From positions 215,061-279,060 of the forward strand of contig JAEUJM010000001.1 in NCBI GenBank assembly GCA_016794585.1: 64,000 bases of DNA, written 5' to 3'. Source of the stretch: Acidimicrobiales bacterium. GTDB lineage: Bacteria; Actinomycetota; Acidimicrobiia; Acidimicrobiales; DATDAH01. This document shows positions 12,240-19,763 of this stretch, one piece after another. Numbering within the stretch: position 1 is the stretch's first letter; every line of letters starts with the position of its first letter. The notes below the pieces were generated by a model. That model saw only the letters and a program-made list of their open reading frames with translations. It was not told where the DNA came from and ran no database searches. The position numbers and the translations under genes were made by a program.

Positions 12240-12303
12240 GACCCGTTTCGCACGATGTGCTCCGGCGATCGGCCCCGTGGTGGGGGCCGGGGAGGAGCAC
12301 ACG

Positions 12304-12987
12304 ATGGAAGCGAACGCACAGGAGGACCGGGCCCGGGTCGCGGCACTCATGGTCCGCATGGCCGACGGCGAGGCGGCCGCGGTGTTCGAGCTCTACGAGG
12401 CCTGCGGTGCCCGCCTCGCGGCCGTGATGCGGGCCCACCTGGGTGCGGTCGGGGTGCGGGGCGTGCCCCGAGAGGAGGTGGACGGGCTGGTCATGGACGC
12501 CTGCCTCGAGCTCTTCGCCTGTGCCGGCGCCTGGCGTCCCGACGGTGGGGCGCTGCCCTGGACCTGGGCCGCCAGCCGCCTGCGCCGCCTCGCGGCGCGC
12601 TGGGTGGGCATCCACGCCGACGAGTTGGACGAGGGGGCCCACGACGACGGTGGCGTCGCCGACGCCACCGGTCCTGCCGTCTGGTCGGGCGAGGAGGGGT
12701 CGGCCTTCGAGGTGCTGCGCGAGGCGAGTCGTCACCACGCCCTGGCCGACCTGTTGCTGGACGGCCTGGGCCGGGTGGGTTCGCCCCGCGACCAGGCCAT
12801 CGTCCTCGAGCTCCGCCTCCAGGCGGACCTGGGCGACCCGTCCCCGTCGCACACCGTGGCCGCCGGCCTCGGGGCCAGCCCCGAGGCCGTCCGCCAGGTG
12901 AGCAGCCGCATGCGGCGCCGCCTCCGCCGGCTCGCCGACTCGGACGAGCGGTTCGCCCCGTTGGCCGATCTCCCCCTCGTGGCGTGA
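12304..12987 (+). CDS. Sigma-70-family-like regulator
   Basis: 227 residues from ATG 12304, which has GGAGGAG 6 nt upstream. The N-terminal part (AVFELYEACGARLAAVMRAH and REEVDGLVMDACLELF) resembles sigma region 2 with its polymerase-core-binding helices. Residues from about 160 (SPRDQAIVLELRLQADL followed by VAAGLGASPEAVRQVSSRM) form a region-4-like helix-turn-helix for the -35 element. A low-complexity acidic stretch separates them. It is probably an extracytoplasmic-function-type or atypical sigma factor. No anti-sigma gene is obvious, but a 74-residue ORF overlaps its stop. Promoter targets are unknown. Confidence 0.7.
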   Translation: MEANAQEDRARVAALMVRMADGEAAAVFELYEACGARLAAVMRAHLGAVGVRGVPREEVDGLVMDACLELFACAGAWRPDGGALPWTWAASRLRRLAARWVGIHADELDEGAHDDGGVADATGPAVWSGEEGSAFEVLREASRHHALADLLLDGLGRVGSPRDQAIVLELRLQADLGDPSPSHTVAAGLGASPEAVRQVSSRMRRRLRRLADSDERFAPLADLPLVA

Positions 12988-13208
12988 CCGCCGACCCGGC
13001 CGGCGCCGGCGTCCGGGCCGGTGCCCGGCCTGCGCCCGCCGCCGACGAAGCCGCGGCCCGCCGCCGCCATCCGTCGGCGCGCCCGTGGCGCCCGGATCAC
13101 GACCGCCTCGCCGCCCGCCTCACCGCGCACCTCGAGGCACTCGGCTGGTCACCGACGGCGGCGCACGCTGCGGCCAGCGCGGCCCGGGAGGCCGTCCGGC
13201 GCCCCTGA
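12984..13208 (+). CDS. Small protein coupled to the sigma-like gene
   Basis: 74 residues. GTG 12984 overlaps the stop of the sigma-like gene as GTGA, so translation is probably coupled. The first half is Ala/Pro/Arg-rich and looks disordered. The second half (RLAARLTAHLEALGWSPTAA and onward) predicts two helices. I recognise no family. Its position suggests a partner or modulator of the sigma-like protein, but it could also be a fortuitous frame in GC-rich DNA; the exact 4-nt overlap argues for a real gene. Confidence 0.5.
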   Translation: MTADPAGAGVRAGARPAPAADEAAARRRHPSARPWRPDHDRLAARLTAHLEALGWSPTAAHAAASAAREAVRRP

Positions 13209-13244
13209 CCGGGTGGTTGGGCCATCGGGGCCGCACCTGGCAGG

Positions 13245-13820
13245 ATGGCCCTGGTCATGAGCTCTTCGCTGCGAGACATCCCCGGAGCTGGCTCCTCCGG
13301 TCGCCGCCGTGGCGATCGCAAGGCGAGCGGTCCTGTGCGCACGCCACACGTGCCGGTGACCCGCCCCACCGGTGGCGGGGCACCCCGCAAGCCTGGCCCC
13401 GGTCGCCGCCGCAGCTTCAGCAGCCGCAAGTCCGTCGACCGGGTGAACCTCCTGCTCGCGCTTGCGTTCGTGGGGCTGGCCGTGGTGGGCCTCGTCTGGA
13501 TCTGGAACATGAACCAGGTCTCGGTCACCGCCACCGGGGTCGATCCGGGGGCCACCATCACGCCGCAGCAGGCCGTGGGGCTGACGATCGAGATCGAGGT
13601 CTCGCCGTCGACCAATCTGGGCTCGGCGGTGCTGACTTTCGACGGCGAGGACGTCACCGACGACGGCAACGTCGAGGCCACCGACAACGGGTTCGTGTGG
13701 CACTCACCACCGGCGGTGGGCCTCGAGAACGGCGAGCACACCATCGGGCTCGAGGTGAAGCGGGTGATCCGGGGCACCCACGAGTGGGACCTGACCTTCG
13801 AGGTCCAGCCGGCCGACTGA
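13245..13820 (+). CDS. Single-pass membrane protein with Ig-like outer domain, unknown
   Basis: 191 residues from ATG 13245 (an in-frame ATG at 13257 is an alternative). A basic, Ser/Gly-rich cytoplasmic tail of about 65 residues leads to one membrane helix (VNLLLALAFVGLAVVGLVWI), then a domain of about 115 residues with alternating beta strands (TIEIEVSPSTNLGSAVLTFD, GEHTIGLEVKRVIRG) resembling a bacterial Ig-like fold. No catalytic motif is visible. It is convergent with the crotonase gene. Confidence 0.65.
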   Translation: MALVMSSSLRDIPGAGSSGRRRGDRKASGPVRTPHVPVTRPTGGGAPRKPGPGRRRSFSSRKSVDRVNLLLALAFVGLAVVGLVWIWNMNQVSVTATGVDPGATITPQQAVGLTIEIEVSPSTNLGSAVLTFDGEDVTDDGNVEATDNGFVWHSPPAVGLENGEHTIGLEVKRVIRGTHEWDLTFEVQPAD

Positions 13821-13834
13821 CCCCCCGGGGTGCT

Positions 13835-14539
13835 CTACGGCTGGGGCACCTCGATGCTGGACATGTCCTCCGCCAGCGTGGCTCGGGCGAAGTCGGCGGT
13901 GGTGGTGCGCGCCCGCTGCTTCGTCTCGGCGAAAGCACCGGTGCGCAGCTCGCCCAGGCGGGCGGCCTCGGCCGTGGCCGCGGCGACGAGCTCGCCGGCG
14001 GGCACCACCCGGTCCAGGTAGCCCACCGCGGCCGCCTCGTCGGGGCCGTAGAGCTGGGCGCCCATGGTGGCGTGGGTGAAGGCGGTGGGCAGCAGGCGAT
14101 CGCGGGCCAGCTCGACCGCGAAGATCGGCAGCTGCATGCCGATGGCGACCTCGTTGAGGCCGATCTTGAACTCGCCTTCCGCACCGATGCGGACGTCGCC
14201 GACCAGCAGGATGAGGGCGCCCGCGGCGAGGGCATGGCCGGTGCAGGCGACCACGAGGGGGCGGGGGAGCAGGTAGAGGCGCAGGAGCAGCTCGGCGCCG
14301 GCGGTGACCAGGCCCTGCATCTCCTCGGTGCCCGCAGTCATGGTGGGCAGGTGGAAGCCCGCGGAGAACCGGCCCTCGCGTCCCACCAGCACCACCGCGC
14401 GGGCTTCGGCCTCGGCCCGGTCGAGGGCGGCGTGGAGGTCGTCGACGAGCTCGTGGGAGATGGCGTTGGCCTTCCCGTCGTCGAGGCGGATCACCGCCAC
14501 GGAGCCGTCGAGTTCGTACGAGACCGCGCCTGTCGTCAT
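13835..14539 (-). CDS. Enoyl-CoA hydratase/isomerase (crotonase) family protein
   Basis: 234 residues from ATG 14539. Oxyanion-hole elements are present: FSAGFHLPTM in the first half, and ACTGHALAAGALILLVGDVR with the second backbone-NH motif. FKIGLNEVAIGMQLPIF follows. The usual catalytic Glu pair of true hydratases is not evident at the expected places, so an isomerase or other acyl-CoA reaction is possible. No beta-oxidation genes lie beside it. TAGCGT 7 nt before ATG suggests leaderless transcription. Confidence 0.85.
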   Translation of the reverse strand: MTTGAVSYELDGSVAVIRLDDGKANAISHELVDDLHAALDRAEAEARAVVLVGREGRFSAGFHLPTMTAGTEEMQGLVTAGAELLLRLYLLPRPLVVACTGHALAAGALILLVGDVRIGAEGEFKIGLNEVAIGMQLPIFAVELARDRLLPTAFTHATMGAQLYGPDEAAAVGYLDRVVPAGELVAAATAEAARLGELRTGAFAETKQRARTTTADFARATLAEDMSSIEVPQP

Positions 14540-14546
14540 GGCGGGC

Positions 14547-14552
14547 ACGCTA
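14547..14552 (-). promoter_or_regulatory. -10 hexamer TAGCGT, leaderless start of the crotonase gene
   Basis: TAGCGT lies 7 nt before ATG 14539, and no ribosome-binding site is present. Confidence 0.45.
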
Positions 14553-14601
14553 CGGGTCGCGCTCGGCGCGGTGCACGCCCGGCACCCCGGGTGGGCGAAG
14601 A

Positions 14602-14618
14602 TGAGTAGGTGCTACTCA
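14602..14618 (+). promoter_or_regulatory. 17-bp palindrome, site 1 of a recurring unknown operator
   Basis: TGAGTAGGTGCTACTCA has perfect 7-bp arms. It ends 35 bp before the ATG of the DUF2207 gene (14654). A copy differing in only one base lies, in the same orientation, exactly 35 bp before the ATG at 18766. The recurrence at identical spacing argues for a regulator site or promoter element. Confidence 0.65.
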
Positions 14619-14653
14619 GGACGGGCGGGCGCGGGCGTGGTGGGCTGTGTCCG

Positions 14654-16261
14654 ATGAAACGAGCCACCCTGTGCGCCCTGTTGTTCGTCGTCGTGGCGGC
14701 CGGCTGCGGCCTCCAGGACGGCCAGATCGCGTTCATGTCGTCCCCCCGGGGGAGCCACCTCGAGGCCCTGACCTACCGCATCACCCTCCAGCCCACCGGT
14801 GATCTGAGGGTGCGCATGGGCGCCCGCTTCCTCGACGACGAGGGCGGCATCCTGCCCGTCCCCAAGCCGCTCCTCGGCGGCGTCGAGGACCTCCGGGTGA
14901 ACGGTGCGCCGGCGCAGGGATCGTCCGAATTCGAGACGGTCAACGTCCCCGTCACCGGCGAGGAGGCGGTGGCCACCTTCACCATCACCGGAGCGGTCAA
15001 GGCCGGCGACGACATCACCACCATCAACACCCCGCTCGTGGCCGAACCCAGCGACGCCTCCCGCCAGGACCCGCCCGTCGAGGTCAGCGGGGTGCTCCTC
15101 CTGCCCGAGGGCACCCGCCCGGCGGACATCGACTTCCACTGGATCAACGGGCTCGACCAGGAGGTCTCGGTGCGGCCCGCCAAGGTGCGCTTCACCGGCG
15201 AGTCGCCCATCTGGACCTCCTCCGACCTGCTCGTGGGGCTGCCCCCGGGCCTGGCCCCCGGCCTGGCCGGCGACTTCGGGGCGGTGACGAGCGCGTCGGC
15301 CTTCCAGAACGAGGTGGCGACGGCGGACGCCAACAGCGAGTCGCTGGAGAGCACCCTCGACAGCCAGGACCTCCAGAAGCAGATGATCACCTGGGTGCTG
15401 GTGGGGGTGGGTGCGGGCGTCTGCCTGTTGATGGTGGTGCAGTGGTACCGGCTCCAGACCTCCGACCGGCGGGCCCGTGAGCGCTACCAGGCCACCTTTC
15501 CCGACCACGTGGTCGACCCGCCCGACGCCTACGACCCCGCGGTGGTGGGGTTGCTGCTGGCCGACGGCCGCAAGCTCGATCAGGACGCCGTGGCGGGCAC
15601 GGTGCTCGACCTCGCTCACCGGGGGGTGGTCACCATCGACGGCTACGGGCCGGACCGCTGGGTGCTGCGGGTGCCCTCGGCGGCCCAGGGCGCGCTGCCG
15701 GCCGAGCAGGTGGTGCTGGACGCGCTGCGGGCACAGAGCCCCACCGGCGAGATCACCGGCCCGCCGCTCTGGGCGGACAAGAGCCCGTCGTGGTGGCGCC
15801 ACTACCGGGCCGCGGTGTTCAAGCGGGCCAAGGACGAGGGCCTGGTCCGCCGGCGGTTCCGCGTCCTGTACGTGGGACCGTTCGCGGCGGGGATCGTGTG
15901 CGCCACCTGGCCGCTGTGGGCCACCCAGAGCACGATCTGGATCGTGCCGGTGGCCTCGATCGCCTTCGGCCTCGTGTTCGCCCTGCCGCTCGGTGGCGGG
16001 TTCGAGCCCACCCTGAAAGGCGTGAAGTCGGCGGGCTACTGGAGGGCCTTCGGCCGCTACACCGCCGACCAGGGGCACTGGGAGGACGTCGGCCCGGCCG
16101 GCATCGCGGTGTGGGGCCCCTACCTCGCCTATGGCACGGTGCTCGGCACCTGCGACTTCGCGACGGGCCAACTCGCGCCGCGGGGCGGCAAGGAGCGGGC
16201 CGGTCGCAGCGAGGCCCAGGACCAGGTGGATGCCGAGGAGCTCGCCGGCGGGCCCTTCTGA
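14654..16261 (+). CDS. DUF2207-domain membrane lipoprotein
   Basis: 535 residues from ATG 14654. The signal segment ends in the lipobox VVAAGC (Cys19). Residues about 40-240 form a beta-rich outer domain with a DUF2207-like pattern. A helix near 257-275 (MITWVLVGVGAGVCLLMVV) returns through the membrane. The cytoplasmic part has DPAVVGLLLADGRKLDQDAV and LDLAHRGVVTIDG, characteristic DUF2207 signatures, followed by two more helices (about 410-450). The family is widespread and of unknown biochemical function. The upstream palindrome at 14602-14618 probably controls it. An alternative start upstream is unlikely because it would spoil the signal peptide. Confidence 0.85.
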   Translation: MKRATLCALLFVVVAAGCGLQDGQIAFMSSPRGSHLEALTYRITLQPTGDLRVRMGARFLDDEGGILPVPKPLLGGVEDLRVNGAPAQGSSEFETVNVPVTGEEAVATFTITGAVKAGDDITTINTPLVAEPSDASRQDPPVEVSGVLLLPEGTRPADIDFHWINGLDQEVSVRPAKVRFTGESPIWTSSDLLVGLPPGLAPGLAGDFGAVTSASAFQNEVATADANSESLESTLDSQDLQKQMITWVLVGVGAGVCLLMVVQWYRLQTSDRRARERYQATFPDHVVDPPDAYDPAVVGLLLADGRKLDQDAVAGTVLDLAHRGVVTIDGYGPDRWVLRVPSAAQGALPAEQVVLDALRAQSPTGEITGPPLWADKSPSWWRHYRAAVFKRAKDEGLVRRRFRVLYVGPFAAGIVCATWPLWATQSTIWIVPVASIAFGLVFALPLGGGFEPTLKGVKSAGYWRAFGRYTADQGHWEDVGPAGIAVWGPYLAYGTVLGTCDFATGQLAPRGGKERAGRSEAQDQVDAEELAGGPF

Positions 16262-16285
16262 GCCGGGGTCGCGTCCGGGCGGTGG

Positions 16286-17170
16286 TCAGGCCTTGGTGCC
16301 GCGTCCCTTCCGAGGGCCGAACGCCGAGGTGAGGGCGTCGGCAGGGAAGCCCATGGGCACCTCGCCGGTGGTGGCGTAGCGGTAGAGGGCCATCTGGAAG
16401 ATGCCGCTCAGGGCCGACACGATCGTGACCACGACGGCGACCCAGAGGACGATGATCCCGATGCCGACGATCACGAGGGCGGTGGTGCCGGTGGCGGCCA
16501 GCAGGCCGCCGATGAGGGCGCCCGGGAGGATGGCGATGAACCCGAGCAGGCCGAAGCCCATCTGCGCGGCCAGGTTCTCTCCCCAGGTGGACTTGAAGAG
16601 CTGGGCCGAGCGCTTGGTGGCGTCGATCGGGCCGAGGTCCTCGACCACCAGCACCGGGATGACGAGGAAGGTGACGATGCGCCACGCCGCCCCGATGAGG
16701 TTGGCCACGATCGCCCCCACGAAGCCCGCCCGCTCCTCGATGGCCTCGAGCACCAGGCCCACCGAGCCGGTGAGCAGGGCCCACGGGAGGATGCGGTGGA
16801 GGCGGCTGGAGGCGCCGGCGAGCGAGGAGCCGAGGGTCGGATCGCCGCCCGAGAGCGACTCGTTGGCCCCGGACACCAGCGCGGTCTGGAAGAACACCGT
16901 GACGAACGTGGCCACCAGGTAGCCGACGATCCCGAGCAGGTAGACGAAGGGCGAGGCGTCGAAGCCCGTCGAGGTCGACGTCGACGACGAGCTGCTGCTC
17001 GTGTCGAACAGCTCGTCGCCGCCCACGAGCAGCACCAGGGCGAGGAACGCCGCCATCACGACGAGGTTGACGATGAACGAGAGCACGGGCAGCAGGGCCA
17101 GCTCGCGGTCCTTGCTCAGCACCCGCCCACTCGCCTTGGCCAGGTCGATGGTGCGTTGGATCCGTCCCAT
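16286..17170 (-). CDS. DUF6159-like multi-pass membrane protein
   Basis: 294 residues with five or six predicted membrane helices (LPVLSFIVNLVVMAAFLALV, VYLLGIVGYLVATFVTVFF, ALLTGSVGLVLEAI, LIGAAWRIVTFLVIPVLVVE and two C-terminal ones). A Ser/Thr run (DTSSSSSSTSTSTG) lies in the first loop. The opening GRIQRTIDLAKASGRVL and the segment VVEDLGPIDATKRSAQLFKSTWGE are recognisable from a common bacterial membrane family (DUF6159). No enzymatic motif is visible. It lies 9 bp downstream of the C26 peptidase gene on the same strand but has its own leaderless-type -10. Confidence 0.75.
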   Translation of the reverse strand: MGRIQRTIDLAKASGRVLSKDRELALLPVLSFIVNLVVMAAFLALVLLVGGDELFDTSSSSSSTSTSTGFDASPFVYLLGIVGYLVATFVTVFFQTALVSGANESLSGGDPTLGSSLAGASSRLHRILPWALLTGSVGLVLEAIEERAGFVGAIVANLIGAAWRIVTFLVIPVLVVEDLGPIDATKRSAQLFKSTWGENLAAQMGFGLLGFIAILPGALIGGLLAATGTTALVIVGIGIIVLWVAVVVTIVSALSGIFQMALYRYATTGEVPMGFPADALTSAFGPRKGRGTKA

Positions 17171-17176
17171 CGCCGG

Positions 17177-17182
17177 AGTCTA
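17177..17182 (-). promoter_or_regulatory. -10 hexamer TAGACT, leaderless start of the DUF6159-like gene
   Basis: TAGACT lies exactly 6 nt before ATG 17170. It overlaps the 3' end of the peptidase gene. Confidence 0.45.
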
Positions 17183-17908
17183 CGAAACGGGGCGCCGCCG
17201 CGACCGTTCGACGAGGTCGCCGAACAGGCCGAGCTGCTCGGGGCGGTGGCGCAGCAGCTCCGGGTGCCACTGGACCGCGAGGAAGTGGTCCGAGCCCTCG
17301 AGCTCGATGGCTTCGACCACGCCGTCGGCACTGGTGGCCACGGCCCGCACCCCCGGCCCGAGGGTGTCGATGCCCTGGTGGTGGAGCGAGTTGACCTCCG
17401 CCTCGCCGTGGCCGAGCAGCGCCGCGAGGCGGGTGCCCGGCTCGACGAGCACGGTGTGGGCGGTGTCGTAGGCCAGGTGGTCGGCCTCGTGGCCGTCGAG
17501 GTGCTGGGACAGGGTGCCCCCGAAGACGACGTTGGCGACCTGGAGACCCCGGCAGATGCCGAGGGTGGGGATCCCCCGGTCGACCACCATGCGCATCAGC
17601 TGGTGGTCCCAGGCGTCGCGCTCGGCGTCGGTGTACTTCGTGCGCTCGTCGGCGACGGCGCCGTAGGCAGCGGGATGGACGTCGCCACCACCGGTGAGCA
17701 CCACGCCGTCCACGAGGTCGAGCAGGGCGGTGAAGACCTCCTGGCCGGCGTCGGACTCGTCGTTGAGGGGGAGGAGGATGGGGAGGCCACCGGCATCGAT
17801 CACCGACCGCACGTAGTCGTGGGAGTAGGTGTCGCACCGCTCGGCGACGCCCTCGTAGTCGACGTCGCGGGGCCAGGACGTGATCCCGATGCGGGGGCGG
17901 CTGGACAT
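17180..17908 (-). CDS. Gamma-glutamyl-gamma-aminobutyrate hydrolase family peptidase (class I glutamine amidotransferase-like, C26)
   Basis: 242 residues. GICRGLQVANVVFGGTLSQHL (in part) carries the nucleophile Cys at about 118 in the GICRG elbow. His and Glu of the triad are in AVQWHPELLRH near 215-217. GVVLTGGGDVHPAAYG forms the oxyanion side. PuuD-type enzymes hydrolyse gamma-glutamyl amides in putrescine degradation, but no puu genes are near, so the substrate is open. The start is ATG 17908, with a TAGCGT hexamer 8 nt upstream. Confidence 0.9.
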   Translation of the reverse strand: MSSRPRIGITSWPRDVDYEGVAERCDTYSHDYVRSVIDAGGLPILLPLNDESDAGQEVFTALLDLVDGVVLTGGGDVHPAAYGAVADERTKYTDAERDAWDHQLMRMVVDRGIPTLGICRGLQVANVVFGGTLSQHLDGHEADHLAYDTAHTVLVEPGTRLAALLGHGEAEVNSLHHQGIDTLGPGVRAVATSADGVVEAIELEGSDHFLAVQWHPELLRHRPEQLGLFGDLVERSRRRPVS

Positions 17909-17961
17909 CGGGGCGGACGCTACCGCCCGGGATGCGTCCCCGCCCGGGCCGACGACGCGAA

Positions 17962-17999
17962 CGGACCGGCCCCGGGGCGATGTGGGGCCGGCCCGTCCG
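17962..17999 (-). terminator. GC-rich hairpin between the 18.0-kb gene and the peptidase gene
   Basis: CGGAC..GTCCG and CGGCCCC..GGGGCCG stack with a 4-nt bulge and a 10-nt loop. It lies just after the stop at 18037 on the minus strand. No T-tract follows. Confidence 0.4.
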
Positions 18000-18036
18000 C
18001 TGCGGGGCCCGGCGAGGCCCTGGCGGCTGATGCGGT

Positions 18037-18501
18037 TCAGGCGGCCAGCAGGTCGAGGACCGGCGCGTTGTACTCGGCCGTGGAGCCGGGCATCTTGCCC
18101 GACTCGATGTTGATGGCCCCCTGGCCGGCGAGCTCGACCTGGTAGGTGTTGCTCATGGCGCCGACCTTGACGGGGGTGCGATGCACGTGCACCTGGTCCC
18201 GGTCCCAGACCCGCAGGGGGGCCTTGACCTTGATGCTCGTGCCCTTGGGCTTGTAGTCGAACACGTAGACCCGGTCGGCGGTGACCGCGACCACGAAGCT
18301 CTGGGGCAGGTTGTCGGCCTTGCCCTTGTCGAACCCTCGCTTGATCAGGCCGGCGAGCGGGGAGACCTGGCCGAGGCCGAACGAGCCCATCGTCCCGGCC
18401 CGGGAGAACACGCCGACGGCGAGCAGCTCGCCCTCCACGTGGGGAGCCACCTCCATCATCCAGCGCTCGCGGTACGCCTCGTACTTGTCGGTGCGGGCCA
18501 T
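18037..18501 (-). CDS. Conserved hypothetical protein (PH-like cytosolic domain)
   Basis: 154 residues from ATG 18501. The pattern VAPHVEGELLAVGVFSRAG, then SFVVAVTADRVYVFDYKPKG, then VHVHRTPVKVGAMSNTYQVE resembles small bacterial Pleckstrin-like proteins with alternating beta strands and a final helix. No signal peptide or catalytic motif is visible. It lies 1 bp downstream of the two-helix membrane protein gene at 18503, so both are likely transcribed together from the promoter near 18800. Confidence 0.65.
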   Translation of the reverse strand: MARTDKYEAYRERWMMEVAPHVEGELLAVGVFSRAGTMGSFGLGQVSPLAGLIKRGFDKGKADNLPQSFVVAVTADRVYVFDYKPKGTSIKVKAPLRVWDRDQVHVHRTPVKVGAMSNTYQVELAGQGAINIESGKMPGSTAEYNAPVLDLLAA

Positions 18502-18502
18502 G

Positions 18503-18766
18503 TCAGTGCCTCCACTCGTTCTCGGCACGCTGCTCGCGCAGGCCGTTGACCCCGCCCCACACGAGCATGATGCCGGCGCCACCGCAGAGGTAGCCCAGTG
18601 CCCGGGCGAGGAAGAAGGGGGTGGTCATCCAGAGCGCGGCGAACACGCCGCACAGCAGGAGCAGCCCGACGCCGGCGACGAGCGCCGGTCCGGGGCGGTT
18701 GTACCAGGCCACCGAGGCGGCGGCCGGGCTGGTGGTGGCCGGGGTTGTGGTGATCGGTGTGTCCAT
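18503..18766 (-). CDS. Small two-helix membrane protein
   Basis: 87 residues from ATG 18766. An N-terminal Thr/Pro/Ala tail is followed by two membrane helices (LVAGVGLLLLCGVFAALWM and ALGYLCGGAGIMLVWGGV) and a short charged C-terminus. I recognise no family. The start at 18766 is chosen because it begins the conserved-looking MDTPITTTP tail and sits exactly 35 bp from the palindrome at 18802-18818, as the DUF2207 start does from its own site. Confidence 0.6.
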   Translation of the reverse strand: MDTPITTTPATTSPAAASVAWYNRPGPALVAGVGLLLLCGVFAALWMTTPFFLARALGYLCGGAGIMLVWGGVNGLREQRAENEWRH

Positions 18767-18801
18767 GTGCCCAGAGGACCACCGCCGACCCCCGCGGGTC
18801 A

Positions 18802-18818
18802 TGAGTAGGACCTACTCA
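18802..18818 (-). promoter_or_regulatory. 17-bp palindrome, site 2 of a recurring unknown operator
   Basis: Read toward the gene at 18766 it is TGAGTAGGTCCTACTCA, 16 of 17 bases identical to the site at 14602-14618, with the same orientation and 35-bp distance to ATG. A 10-bp half copy (CCTACTCAAC) repeats at 18841-18850, so two binding units may be present here. Confidence 0.65.
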
Positions 18819-18866
18819 ACTCGCGCGGGCGGGACGGTCACCTACTCAACGCAGCCCGTACATGCC

Positions 18867-18896
18867 TTGACGAGCATATTCCTGATAAAGCATACT
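18867..18896 (+). promoter_or_regulatory. Promoter of the arsR-SRPBCC operon
   Basis: TTGACG (18867-18872) and CATACT (18891-18896) are 18 nt apart. The -10 is 7 nt from ATG 18904, so the transcript is probably leaderless. This stretch is conspicuously AT-richer than its surroundings. Confidence 0.6.
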
Positions 18897-18900
18897 GCTT
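18888..18900 (+). promoter_or_regulatory. Inverted repeat over the arsR -10 element
   Basis: AAGCA-TAC-TGCTT is a perfect 5-bp-arm repeat that covers the -10 hexamer. It would let the ArsR-family product shut off its own operon. Confidence 0.5.
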
Positions 18901-18903
18901 GCC

Positions 18904-19224
18904 ATGGTGGCTGCGATCGAAGCGTTGGCCGAGCCCCAGCGGCGGCGCATCCTCGATGCGCTGGTCGATGGCGAGCGCGTGGTCGGCGACCTGGCGACTG
19001 AGCTCGGCCTCGCACAACCCAGCGTGTCGAAGCACCTCCGGGTGCTGAAGGAGTCGGGGCTGGTGCGGGTGCGGGCGGAGGCGCAGCGGCGCTGGTACCG
19101 GGTGGACGTGGGGCCGCTGGTCGAGCTCGACGCCTGGCTCGAGCCCTACCGTCGCATCTGGTCCGACCGGCTGGACGCCCTCGAACGCCGCCTCGACGAG
19201 ATGGACGACCCGGAGGAACCATGA
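18904..19224 (+). CDS. ArsR-family winged-helix transcriptional regulator
   Basis: 106 residues. ALAEPQRRRILDALVDGERVVGDLATELGLAQPSVSKHLRVL is a complete winged helix-turn-helix, with recognition helix SVSKHLRVLKESGL and wing VRVRAEAQRRWYRV. No metal-binding CxC motif is present, so it is the non-metal SmtB/ArsR type commonly paired with SRPBCC proteins. Its stop overlaps the ATG of the SRPBCC gene (ATGA). Autoregulation through the repeat at 18888-18900 is likely. Confidence 0.92.
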   Translation: MVAAIEALAEPQRRRILDALVDGERVVGDLATELGLAQPSVSKHLRVLKESGLVRVRAEAQRRWYRVDVGPLVELDAWLEPYRRIWSDRLDALERRLDEMDDPEEP

Positions 19225-19763
19225 CCGACCCGACTGCACCGATCGCCACCGTGCTGAACGACGAGGGCCGCCTCGGTCTGCAGTACACCCGCCGCCTCGC
19301 CCACCCGCCTGAGAAGGTGTGGCGGGCGCTCACCGAGTCCGAGCACCTGGTGCACTGGATGCCATGCGACATCGTGGGCGAGCGGCGTGCGGGGGCGACG
19401 CTCGAGCTGCCGTTCTGGCCGTCGGTCGTGGAGCAGTACCCCGACGACACCCCCCTGTTGCGGGGCGAGATCCTCGACTGGGACCCGCCCCGCCGCTTCC
19501 ATTGGACGTGGGACGGCGACGTGCTGCTCTGGGAGCTGCATCCCACCGACGGCGGCACCGTCCTCACCTTCACCACGTGGTTGGGCAGTGAGGATCCGAA
19601 GGTCGTGACCGGCGCCGGCGCCGGCTACCACGTGTGCCTCGACCTGTTGGCGGCGCTGCTCGACGGCTCGCCCGTCGAACAGGGCATCGCGTCCGCCGAC
19701 ACGACGGAGTGGGAGCGCCGCTACGGCGCCGCCGTCGAGGCGGCCGCGTCGCCGAGGCGGTGA
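19221..19763 (+). CDS. SRPBCC (AHSA1/START-like) domain protein
   Basis: 180 residues. RLAHPPEKVWRALTESEHLVHWMP is the classical AHSA1/polyketide-cyclase-like start, followed by RGEILDWDPPRRFHWTWDGD and a C-terminal helix. The fold has a hydrophobic pocket for a lipid-like or aromatic ligand. It is translationally coupled to the ArsR gene, a very common arrangement in actinobacteria, in which the regulator controls the SRPBCC protein. The ligand is unknown. Confidence 0.9.
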   Translation: MTDPTAPIATVLNDEGRLGLQYTRRLAHPPEKVWRALTESEHLVHWMPCDIVGERRAGATLELPFWPSVVEQYPDDTPLLRGEILDWDPPRRFHWTWDGDVLLWELHPTDGGTVLTFTTWLGSEDPKVVTGAGAGYHVCLDLLAALLDGSPVEQGIASADTTEWERRYGAAVEAAASPRR

